A stretch of 64,000 nt of DNA from Acanthaster planci (lineage: Eukaryota; Echinodermata; Asteroidea; Valvatida; Acanthasteridae): the NCBI RefSeq assembly GCF_001949145.1, contig NW_019091359.1, positions 94,713-158,712 on the forward strand, written 5' to 3'. The notes under the pieces are model-generated. The model was not told where the DNA came from. It saw only the letters and a list, made by a program, of their open reading frames with translations, and did no database searches. This document shows, in pieces, positions 24,383 through 35,400 of this stretch. How positions within the stretch are numbered: the first letter of the stretch is position 1; each line of letters opens with the position of its first letter. A program made the translations under genes and the position numbers.

Positions 24383-26276
24383 GGACAAGAGGTCGCGGGG
24401 CCAAGGGATGAGGTCAGAGTTTGCCTCATAACAGGCCGATCTGATAAGGTAAGCATCAACAACATGATGTTTAAGTTGTATATTGTTTATTTACTGGCGT
24501 CTTGCAACAAAGCAGTGGTCGGAAAGCATAGATAAGGCCAACGGAGGTCAGGGGTCATTCATATTAGGGTGTTTCAACATACAACGTAAAAGTGTATCAG
24601 TGAACAGATGCGGTCACTAACGTGAATGTGATCCATTGTCGGGCGCGGATTGGAATCCCCTGTGAAAAAATACCAATTGAACGATCTTTCTCTCTGAGAA
24701 TTTTGCATTTAGTGTTTGACAGAAAAACTGTACACATATGTAAATTATGTAAAGTATCGTATTTGTGCAAGATTTTTCCTCTTTTTTTTTCCTGTAGGGA
24801 TTTTCTTTCGTCTTTCTTCTTTTTACTGTTAATGATGGAAATGTCGATATTGTCTGCAAAAATTGTGCATTTTGGAGAAGAAAAAAAGTCAGCCAGACTA
24901 ATGTCCCGGCCAGTGAGAGGTTTTTCGGTTTTCTTGGATGTCAAAGTGATACTGTGACCTTTAAGAAGGAGTTTCCATTTTTGTTGAATGTGATTTGCTT
25001 TTTTCTTCTGTGGATAAAAAAAAAACTTGTATTGAAGCCAAAATGTAATGTCTGGCATTGGTGTAGTTGAGATTGACGTTAAGTGCGCACTTGTGGTATT
25101 TTTACATTCTGTTTTGTGTAGATCCATAATTCATCATTTATTTCAAGTGAAGTTAAACCCTATAAAGAGAAATTGTGAGAAGAGAGAAGTAGGTTTACTA
25201 TGGAGAGTTGCCAGATCTTTGAGTTAGTGTCACTGTCTTCTGACAAATGTAGCTCTGAATGAGAGAGAGAGGTCATTACTGTTATAAAGTTCAGTTTGTT
25301 TATACCGAGATGAAAAAAAAAAAGAATGTGAAGATTAATGTATATAGACAAGGAAAACAAATTGTCAGTGTTCAAACAGTTGTAAATATTGTACGACTTT
25401 TTTTTTTTTTGAAGAAGAAACGTGAAGCCCTTACAGAAGTTGTACCTTAAAAAAGGTGACCGACTAATAGATTCCTCTCTTTGTGGAGGGGGTAAATGGA
25501 GTGGATTTAGCTGTTTGCGTACTGCTCAGTTGAAATGTGTTTGTTCCATGCAGTCTTGGATGTTATTTAGGTTTCTTTCGTTCGCACGCTGGCAAATGAC
25601 TTTGTGATGGTACCTTTTGTCACCTGTTCATTGGAGTCCAACGTGGGGCGACACGAAGTGATGGTTTCTTCGTGGTCGGTTTATTTCATGTGTTGTGCAG
25701 GGTCATCAGCCTGTGAAAAAAAAAAGAATTTGAGGCAATTAATTTATTTTTGTTGTTGTTGAAGGCATGGGTTTTTTGAATTAGATTTGGTTTCGACTGA
25801 TTTTGTCGGTGGTGGGTTTGCATGACTTTATAATACTCGTAGTGGCGAGGTATTGTTTCCCCCTCGTCCTTGTGACGACTCAGAGCCTTATGACCCAAAT
25901 GCATTCTGAGGTACTGCCTTGGACATGCATGTTCCCGCTTAACCGGTCATTTGACGGTCATGTTTTTTTTTCACAACCGGGGGAAAATGGGCGGTGGTCT
26001 TGCAGTCCAACACAGAAGACCCGTAGACAGGTGTAATGCTAATGCCAAGTATATGACTGGCCTTGTGTGTGAAAAATATCCCAGAATATATTTGTAGAAG
26101 TTATTAGGATTATCTGAATATACTGTGTCTTACAGGTCTCTCCCTTCATCAGATTGGGAGAAGGTACTCAGTTATGAAATCTCAAGATACAGGAAGGCAT
26201 GGGGCAAATGTCAGTACAACAGGATGACATCAGTACTCTGATATTGATTGAAATAGTCTTATTTTGACTGTTCTAA
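24383..26276 (+). other. Probable 4E-T 3'UTR
   Basis: Directly follows the 4E-T stop. AT-rich with several poly-A and poly-T tracts. A gtaagc donor-like site at 24449 leaves open a spliced 3'UTR. No canonical AATAAA was seen close to the stop, so the transcript end is unknown. Confidence 0.4.
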
Positions 26277-26665
26277 CCCTAGCCTCCTTTTGCTAGGGAC
26301 CCTCCTCAAATCCTCCAATTTGGGAGGGGGGTGAAAAAATTAGATTCTCCCTCAATTCTTTGAAATCCCCTAAAATTTCTTGAAATGTTACTTGGAGGTG
26401 TGCCAACTGCCTCAATCCTTCAAAATCCTCCAGCAATTCCCATCATTGTGTTCAGGCAGTGAGAATGGTATTCTTGAGCAGTGTGAGTGATTCAAAAGAA
26501 ATATCGGGCTGGATTTATGCATGATGAAGCAAAAACAAACAACACAAGGTCTAACCCACGACCTTCAAGCATGGAATTTGCAATCTGCCATACACTTTTG
26601 CCATTCATCCAAAATCCCCCAAAACTGCCAAAGGATTTTGGAGGATCGAGAAAGGTTAGAGTTAA
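26277..26665 (+). repeat. Repeat family D, copy 4
   Basis: Starts ctaaccctagcctcctttt and ends ggattttggaggatcgagaa. It carries the internal block aacaacacaaggtctaaccc and is one of the longest copies. Confidence 0.7.
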
Positions 26666-29600
26666 CGACCATCACGTACCTGCATGTGTGACGTGCCACT
26701 TTGAACTTTGTACATGAGAAATTATTGTTCATTCAAACCTGTATTATTGTACGGTGTCCCAGAATGTTTAGCAAAGAGCTTTTTTTTCACAGTTCACCCA
26801 AATACATGTACTTATGCAGCTCTGTGTTAATGAAGAACGAAACGTTTGTGAAAACTCCACCACTGAAAATAGATCCCTGATACTTTCAAGTTTTGTATCG
26901 TACAGAATGTTCTTTTGTAATGGTTTTTCCACGATTAATAGTCTGTGTATTTGTAAATGTTCACCTTCGTATACTCCTAGTCTAATGAAATTTTGTTGTT
27001 GAAAAGTTATTGTAAAAAAGTGGACAAAATTTTTTTCTAATGGCTTAATGAAGGGTAAAAAGCCCGAATATGTTGCTTGTGTTGTCAACAAGTTGTTTTA
27101 TTTAAAAATGTGTAGTAACATAAGAAGACAAGGTGTCGTTACTTGTGGTCTTGTTACATCCAAAAGTGGTTTCATTTTTCTGAGTTTGGGTTGTGAATGT
27201 ACTTGATTTGTTTAAAACGAGATGTGGAAAGTTTTCGTCCGCGACATTTTGTTCGGTCACCCTCTGTGGTCCAGAGTTAAAGGGATTGCCAGATGTTGCC
27301 GCCAAAAATGCACTCGTCAAATCTTTGATAGTCATTAATATCACACTACATCAATTGCAAGTCTCCTTTTGAAACCGCCCTTTGATTAAAAATCCAACAA
27401 GTTTGGTTATAGAAAAGAGCAGTTTACCGAGTGATGAAGGGATTTGGACGGTTTCCTTTGAAGTTTGTCTTGAATGGGATTTCGTAATCATTGGTTCATC
27501 TGCAAACCTGGTGAACATACAAGATCTGGCTTCTTTAAAGGGTGCCGTGTGTGTCGGAGAGACCGACTTTTTTTGTGAATATTTTGGAGGAGGTTAGAAA
27601 AACCGAGGTGCATGTTGGAGTACCAAAGTTGACCAGGGCTCTTTGTGTCATGTTGTAAGTGCAAAGTATAGACACAGAGTGGGAAACCATGAAATTGCTT
27701 CATCTCCATATGCTGCATTGAATAATTTTGCCGATCTGCATTGTGGTTTGTCTTTTGTTTTTAGTAAGTTGTGGCTATGTGGTAATCTGTCAGAACTGTC
27801 GTCCATTTGTAAAAGGTATGTCAAAAATCAGGCCGAATTGGGTACAGCTAGGGATGGAAGAAGCAGTTGACAATGACCTGCGTCTGATTTTCATCCCTTT
27901 TGACTTCTGGGATTTTTCTTATTTGTTTGATGTTTTAAAAGTCCTTTTTCAAAAGACCCAATTAAAAAAAGGTAACATTTGACATAGCAAGTGGTGTATT
28001 TGACAAATATTGCACTTCCCAAATCTGACGTATTACCCACATTTTCCCGATTCTGACATACTACGTCAAATATATCATGTACAAAATGTGAACTGTATCC
28101 TACATTTTAGGTCATCTCAATGGCATTAAACAACAGTGGTAAAATAAATGAACATTGGAGTTTCCTTAAGAAGGGAGTATTTGTACTCCCGTTAGTCAAC
28201 TGTTCAATTTGTCCTTCCAAAAAGGTATTAAGCTTGAAAAGATTCACAATTGAAATTGGTCATTCGATTTCCACTCTCTACTTATGTTTTGTCTCATCTC
28301 TGAATGATACAATTGTTCACTAATTGTATTCCATCCATATTAACTTCTTGCTTTGATCTTATTGATTGACGGAGTGAGTGTACATTACTTCCCGTATGCA
28401 TGCAAAATCAAGCAGTCTTGAAGAGCAGTACATATGTTTTCAGGTATCGCCATGAATTTTTGTAGTATGTCACCGTTTCACAGCATTTTGAATGGGTCCT
28501 AGCTTTCACCCTTGACTTTGGACTTGTGTGTACTGGTATTTATCATGCTTTCTGGATATTTACAGAATTAAAAGACGATAACACTTGATCAGCAACTACT
28601 TCTTGGCATTCTGATCTGCTTGTTTCAGAAATGTTTCTGTGAGTTGAGTTCTGAGATCACTCTCACAAAAGTGTACATATACTTGTTTTGAATGAAAGGA
28701 ACCCGGAATTAAGAATTTTGTACACTTGACATTTTAGATGCATGTAGCTCATCCCGTTAAAAGCACTTCCCAGAAATGAGAAGAGTGTCCTTTTAACATA
28801 TTAAAGGTTGCACATCTTTACATGTAGAGCCATGATTCTTCATGGCTAAAAGTGTCTCGCCCTGGAGTTGGATCATTTACAAATCCTGAAATGTTGAACA
28901 GCATAGTGTAATACTTATTACTATAAATCAACGTTTCCTTTCAAATGCTGCTCTAAAGACAACAGACTGCGAAAATTCATTAGATTGGATAAAATAAGAC
29001 TTTTCCCAAAATTACAATGCATTACATGATTTTATCACACCCATCTGACCTTCACTCTTGTCTCCAAAAAGATAAAGGCAGAAACTTGTGTGAATATACA
29101 TGTTCAAACACACACACACGCAGTCTGTTGTTTGCATAGGTTGCACATTAGCTCGGTTCAAGCGTTATTAAAAAAATCGACTCTAAATGCAGAAAGTTAT
29201 TTAAAGTATCGGGCTGATACAAGTCGATCTTTATTAACCATTTGTAATATACACTCTACCAAGATCTCTTGAAATAGTCAAGATTTCTGAGTCAATACTT
29301 TGAACATTCAACCGCATGTCTTTGCCAGCCCACTTCAAACACCCGACTTTGCATAATGAACAAGAGTGCGTGACGACCAACCAGGCAAGATGTAGACAAA
29401 ACCAACCGTTTGCAATGGAGCGTGAATGGAATTACATTCAAGTGTGTGTTACTGTGCGCAGTAGTATCGAAGACACCAAGCACGTCACGGTCTGATACAC
29501 ACCGTGGTGTAATCCTGCTAGTGTGACTATAGGATCACACTGCGTAAGACTCAAAAGTTTCTTTGAAGGCATTACCCTGACACGGTCAGTGAACTTGATA

Positions 29601-30143
29601 CGCTCTGTAAGCACACCTGACTACACTCACACAAATTAGTAAACCAACTTTGTTACCGTGTAACGGCCTATGTAACACATTAGTACCTCCCACACACCGA
29701 GCCTTCAGTAGTCTATACAAGCTCCAGTCATTCTTGAGATGACTGAGGCTAATTCCTGTATGATGGGCTAGGTTTTCTCACGGTCAGTCACACGTCCAAC
29801 TCCTCTTCCAGGATGATGGAGAATGATTACGCAGGGTAAACCAAAAGTCATTGAAATCCATCCATGACATTGATTACTGTGTTCTTTAGGCTTAGAGGGG
29901 GAAAACCCAGTTGAAACAGAAACATCTCCACAAAGAAACCACTCAAAAGATAAATTTCAATAGACGTACCACACTATAGAGGGATTTCGCATTAGCGCCG
30001 TCTGCGGATATCCGCATCGAAACCGCCCGTGGAGTGGACTCAGTACATGCAGAATCCGGTTCGTATGAGTGTGACGCCACTTCAGTCTAAACCATGCCCA
30101 CTGCACATGCTGATACACGACCATGGCAGGTACGTTTCGCCAT
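26666..30143. other. No gene seen; 3' flank and intergenic DNA
   Basis: AT-rich, with only short open frames. An AATAAA at 28142-28147 (+) could end a very long 4E-T 3'UTR, but this is a guess. Confidence 0.4.
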
Positions 30144-30175
30144 GGTTCTAAAGATGCAACAGCGTCTTTAGAACC
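30144..30175. repeat. Perfect 11-bp inverted repeat beside the family B copy
   Basis: ggttctaaaga, 10-bp spacer, tctttagaacc. It overlaps the left edge of the reverse family B element and may be an imperfect terminal structure. Confidence 0.7.
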
Positions 30176-30521
30176 TTCCTATGGTTTTACAGCACAAATA
30201 TGCACGAGTGCCCACAATCACTCTCTTGCATGTGTTTCTATATGGAATACAAACATGCACAGGTTCAGTGTGTACACAGTTGGTTGCCAGCACAAAATGA
30301 CCCAGGGTCTTTTGTGCAGTCCTCTTCACTGCATTTGGTTTACTGCACAATTATGCACATGAAACAGTGAAGCACAGTTGTTGGGCAGCACAAAAGTGCA
30401 ATCTGATCTTCCTGTGAGGGACAGTTGGTGCAGTGCACAATATGACACAGCTGTGCATCTTTGTGCTGTTTACCAACTGACCCAAAGGAGGGTCAGGACC
30501 CAAAGAGTGACTTCAGGAGGG
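30171..30521 (-). mobile_element. piggyBac-like non-autonomous element, family B, copy 2 (uninterrupted, reverse)
   Basis: The reverse complement follows copies 1 and 3 closely from agtgacttcag to gtgctgtaaaaccat, and has real bases where the other two have N. Ends are diverged from TTAA. A 9-10-bp duplication (gacccaaag) lies near the right end. Confidence 0.75.
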
Positions 30522-30564
30522 ATGGCTGAGGAGAATTCAAATTGTTATGTTCGCGTGACTTTAA

Positions 30565-31110
30565 TCACTTGCCGCCAAGGATTTCGGTTTTGGACATGTA
30601 TTCTTTATACGCGCGGCAAGAGTCTCCGAAACGGACAAAGGGAACTGGGCCTTGTAACAAAAGATGCATACTCGTAACAAAAGACCAGGCTGCTGGGAAT
30701 TACCAATATTTTTTCATTCTCAATAGTGGAGATAATCCACTCTTGTTTTGAAACTGTACACCATGGTTTGGGGCATTCAGTGCGAGCGGATTACCACCGG
30801 GGACAAAAGCGCTGCACCACCGCAGCGATGAGCCACACAACAACGCTGCACGCTAATCTGGACCCTATCGAAAAGAGGTCAGCAGCGCACTGTGCCAGTT
30901 TCATGAAAAAAGAAAATTATGCAACACTGCACAATCTGGGCTTTCTTTTCAAGGCAGCAGGCCTGGCTGAAATACTTGGGCGTCAATAGATGTTGCCTGT
31001 CAGATTAGAGTAGCCACCAGACAGTCATTCGTGTGGGTGTAAGTGTCCAGTAAATGAAGATAGGAATTTGTAAAGAATTTTGAAATCAGAAAAAAATGAA
31101 AATTATCCCG
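30565..31110 (-). mobile_element. piggyBac-like non-autonomous element, family A, copy 2 (reverse)
   Basis: The left end has TTAA (30561-30564) and tcacttgccgcc. Internal sequence matches the reverse of copies 1 and 4 and runs parallel to copy 3 (ccaccagacagtcattcgtg). The right end is too diverged to place. Confidence 0.7.
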
Positions 31111-31703
31111 TCCAAGCATCATCAACATAAGGAAAGAGGTCCAGACATCCTATTTTAAGTTTCAAAGGTTTGGTTTAGTGGTAGGAGATTAGATGTCCCT
31201 AACCACATGAAAAATTGGCAATGGGCGCTTTGTCTTAACATCTGCTTGCAAGTCCCAGTCCATGCAAAAATACTATTCTGTACTTTTCTTTACCGGCTGG
31301 AGTATACTTTGCTTCCACATCATCAAAAGTGTAGAGGGAAAAACTCCATGGGCGGGGAAGGTAGACTTGAGGGGGGGAAGGGACAGGCATAATTGGGAAT
31401 TGAGTATTTGGAAGTCAAATGTAAGTCCAAGAATCCCTTACGTGACATCAAACCCTGCAAAGCAAAAAACAGGTGAAAAAATTTCAATGTTTATGCAGCA
31501 CTTGGACATTTTTCAATATTTGATACACTAGTAAAATTTAATATTAGTATTTTTCATGTAAAATGCTAGAAACACTGCAAACAAATTGGAGTTGGACTTA
31601 AAAAAACCTGCATTTGCATAACTGAAAAGTTTAACTGGAAGTGGACAAAGTTGTGAAATATCTATTGCTTAAGTAATAATTAACTAAGGGACTAAATATG
31701 TAC

Positions 31704-31848
31704 ATGTACTTGGCTGGTCTTCAATGTGTGTTTAAGACCGGCTCATGAGAATGGATGCGACTAATATCCTCGTCTGCGGCTTGGGCATTATCAGCATTCA
31801 GTCTCCTGAGCAGGTCTTAATGTTAGTTTAAGACCGGCCAAGCACATA
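31704..31848. repeat. Hairpin repeat with tttaagaccgg motif
   Basis: The left arm (gtacttggctggtct...) and right arm (...agaccggccaagcac) are inverted copies of about 45 bp. Each arm also carries tttaagaccggc, so the structure is nested. Confidence 0.65.
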
Positions 31849-32398
31849 ATTATTCCCTTTATAAATACCTTTTTAGTCAGGAGTCGAAAGAAGTCAATAC
31901 GTGATGGATTTCCAACGATTCTGTTCAAGAATTTTACTTTCATTTTCCCAAACACCCCCGTCCATTTTATGGTATATTACTTTTACAAGTTGTCCAACAG
32001 AATCTCCTTATATGGCCTTAGCGCGCGTGGCGAGCTGCATGCACACAGACTCTTGACCAATCAGAATCAATTCAACCGTGTCACATCCAGGTGCCAGTGC
32101 GTGATTTACGCAGCGGGCATTATCACTTCTCAGCAGGCATTATCAAATGTTAATACACCGTCAAGTTGCTTGTTTTTGAATAGGGGGACTGTCCGAGGTA
32201 TTTATGAATATCTAGTAATGTTTTATTACGGATACAGTATAAATCACATTATGATACATATGGAATCGTCAAAACCATTACCATTGGGGATTTTCTTTTT
32301 TGAGGGGAGGGGTTGACAAATTATGCTCTCATCCTGTCTCTTTTGTTCTAAAAATGAACAAAACTGGGTACTGGCAATGGTGCGCACAACAGGCAGAC
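31849..32398. other. No gene seen; intergenic and DRG1 3'UTR
   Basis: The part next to 32398 is DRG1 3'UTR up to the candidate poly(A) signal. An open frame at 31969-32316 (+) has no recognisable features. Confidence 0.45.
32222..32227 (-). terminator. Candidate DRG1 poly(A) signal
   Basis: AATAAA on the minus strand, about 170 nt after the DRG1 stop. It is the first canonical hexamer I found downstream. Cleavage would fall roughly 10-30 nt further left. Confidence 0.5.
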
Positions 32399-32498
32399 TT
32401 ACTTCTTGACAATCTGGATGACATCTTCATCATTGAGCACATGTTCCTTGCCCACCTTCTGGGGGTTGTGCTTCACAGATGATCCCCACACCAATGCA
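32399..32498 (-). CDS. DRG1: DRG1 exon 10: C-terminus and stop
   Basis: Reads [20 protein letters not shown] and ends [10 protein letters not shown] before TAA, matching the vertebrate C-terminus. Confidence 0.98.
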
Positions 32499-35400
32499 CT
32501 GGACAAATGAGAGCAGAAATACAGGGGCTTTTAAAAGGATCATTAGGTCTCAAGGACGGTCTCAAAAAACAAAACATTTCTTTTCTGTTTAGAACACTGG
32601 ACTTTGTTAACCTAGGATCTGACTCAATCTTTCCCAGCTGTAATGACTAGACCGACGTCCGGACTTACTACTTGAAGTCCTTCATGATACCCTTGTGTAG
32701 GTTGTTGCAGAAATCCTCCACGGTTAGGTGGCCCGACTTCAGGATGACCGGTGCCTCATAGTCCGGCAACTGACCCTTGGGTTTGGTATATCTAGTTGAG
32801 GAAAACAGGTACGAAAGATGAGAACGATCACTTCTGGTTTTTTTAACACCTTTCTTAAGACGACGTCATATAAACATTGCCAGCTAGCCTTACATTCTGA
32901 CCAGCTGCAGGTAGTCCCACATCTTTTCAAGCAGATCGTCAAAGTTCCACTTGTGGTGAGCCGAGATGGGCACACAGTGAGGGATCTTGTAGATGATGTC
33001 CAGCTCCTGACAGACAAAAAGGTATCACACGAACTACATGTTGAATTTGTACGGTTAATTTGTACAAAACCAAAAGCTACATTGTTTGGCCTCGTTTACC
33101 ACTTGGGTCATTCTATAAATTCGGGTGACATTTTTGTTCCGCTGTTACACCTGACCTCTGTAATTTAACACGGAAATATCACTGAAATTGATTTTGTTTG
33201 GCAGGCTATTTGCATTACTTCATCCCTTTTGAAAATACTGTGTTCTAAACTTACCAAATCATATGTCAGGGAAAAAAAATTGGACATGAAATTTATGATA
33301 TTGGTCCCAAAACTATTGGTAGTTTACGCATTCTCTGCTATGAAGTGGCTTACACAGTGACAATCCGAGATCCTTCAAAGCTAGTCGAACGAATTTGCCA
33401 AGGGGTTCCCGTATTAAAAGTGGATAACTGAAGGATCTGCGAATCTTTCTAACAAAAAAAAATTGACTCTGGGGATACAACTGTCTAAGATGGCTGCTAC
33501 GTTATGCAGCCCTTTCAAATACCCACCTCTATGGAGATCTGGTCGATCTTGTTCAGCACATAGATGCACGGAATGTAGACCCGGTTGCCCTCCACCACGT
33601 CAATCAGGTCGTCGGCGGTGGAGTCGCTGCGTAGGACCACGTCGGCGTTGTGGATCTTGTACTCGGCCAGGATACTCCTGACCTGGTCCAGGTCCAGCGT
33701 GGACTGAGTGCAGGTTGTGGTCAGGTTGATACCGCCTTTCTCTTTCTTACGGAAGCCGATGTTGGGTGGGGTCTTATTCAACCTTGTGTTTTTGTCAATC
33801 GAGGACAAGGCATTTAAAAAAAGGATTGATTTCAGTACATTTGTTCTAGTGGGGAAGTTATCCCATATTTACCCTCTACAGGACGTGACATCATGGTTTG
33901 GACATCTGCCAATTCTGACCACCTTTGGCATTTGTCCAACAAAAAGCAGAAATGGTCAGACAAAGTATCTGGATGAAATGTAAACGTAATAGGCCTAATG
34001 CAAAATTGTGCTCTGGTTTTTGTGCTTATGAATATTCAAATCGTAACAGCATGTTTTAGTATGATCTTTTCCCATCAAAAGTCGGTAAGGGCAGAATAAC
34101 ATTGACCCTACTAATAACTGGGTTTTGTCAAACCACTTTTTATGTGGCCGAACTTCAAGCACTGCCTCTATGTTCCAAATCTGTGGTATCCAAGGTGTAG
34201 AGATGTGGAATGAAGCACACATGATTGTCATATCACTTACACTTTTGTCACTGAATTTGTCATTAATAAGATGCTTTGTTTTCAGTTGAGTGAAAGGCGA
34301 ACCAGTGGTGTAAAAAAAGGCAATTAACTACTTTGCGCCGGGGGACCCAGTATCGGGTATCTTATGTTTGTACACATAGCCAGGGAGCCCGAAATCAGAC
34401 TAACCAGCCAGGTCTTGTAACAAAAGGCCGTACTCGAAACAAATGACTGAGCTGCTAGGACTCGAAAACATTTTTTCAGTTTTCAATAGCGGAGGTAATC
34501 CGTCCTTTTTTTTGAAACACTATACCACTATGGATGGCATTCAATACGAAGGTTTACAACAAGGGACGAAATACCGCTGCACGCTAATCTGGCCCCATTG
34601 AAAAAGACGCCAGCAGTGAACTGCTCTAGTTTCGAGAACAAAATAAATTAAGCAACACTGCACAATCTGGCCTCTCTTTAAAAGGCAGCAGGCCTGGCTG
34701 GAAAACACGGGCATCGATAAATGTTGCCTGTCAGATTAGAGTAGCCACCAGACAGTCATTCGTGTGGGTGTAAACGTCCAGTAAATGAAGTAATGATTTT
34801 TGCAGAATTTTGAAAACGGAAAATCATGAAAAATGCCCATATTTCTGTTCGGCCATTTTAATTGACCCCGGGGCTAAGTGGTTTAAACTCAAAATGATGA
34901 AAGTACTAAAAAGAACTTCAAACCAGAGAGGGCTCTTTTTTATGGAGAGATGGAAATTCACAATATTAATGACGTACACTACATGACTGCTTTATTCACA
35001 AATGCGAATTAGATATGTTCCAATTCTTTTTTTTTTGGTATTATGGGAAACAAACTATTGACCACTAGCAAAATGAAATAAAAAAGAAAATGGTGGCTTT
35101 ATACGTAATGTCTTATACTGATATCCTTTAAAGCTTATTTTGGCCAATCAAGAAAGGAATCTGTTATTAGCAAGGGAGTTCTCCTCTCTGATTGGTCAAC
35201 CTACAATCCTACCTGATGCCAAAGCCTTCTAGCTCATGCTCCAGTAGTTTCTTGTGTTTGAGCGGTTTGAGGACGTCCAGCACCATGAAGATGATACTAC
35301 ACGTCCTCGCAACTGCCAAATACAAATAACGTGCATTAGATTAACTAGGTGTCTTGCTGAACCCACAGGAAATCTTATACCTACAGTGAGTCTATTGTCT

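Noticed and set aside
24597-25127. 176-codon minus-strand open frame
   Set aside because: Lies antisense in the probable 4E-T 3'UTR; Lys-rich from T-rich tracts, no motif, no splice context.
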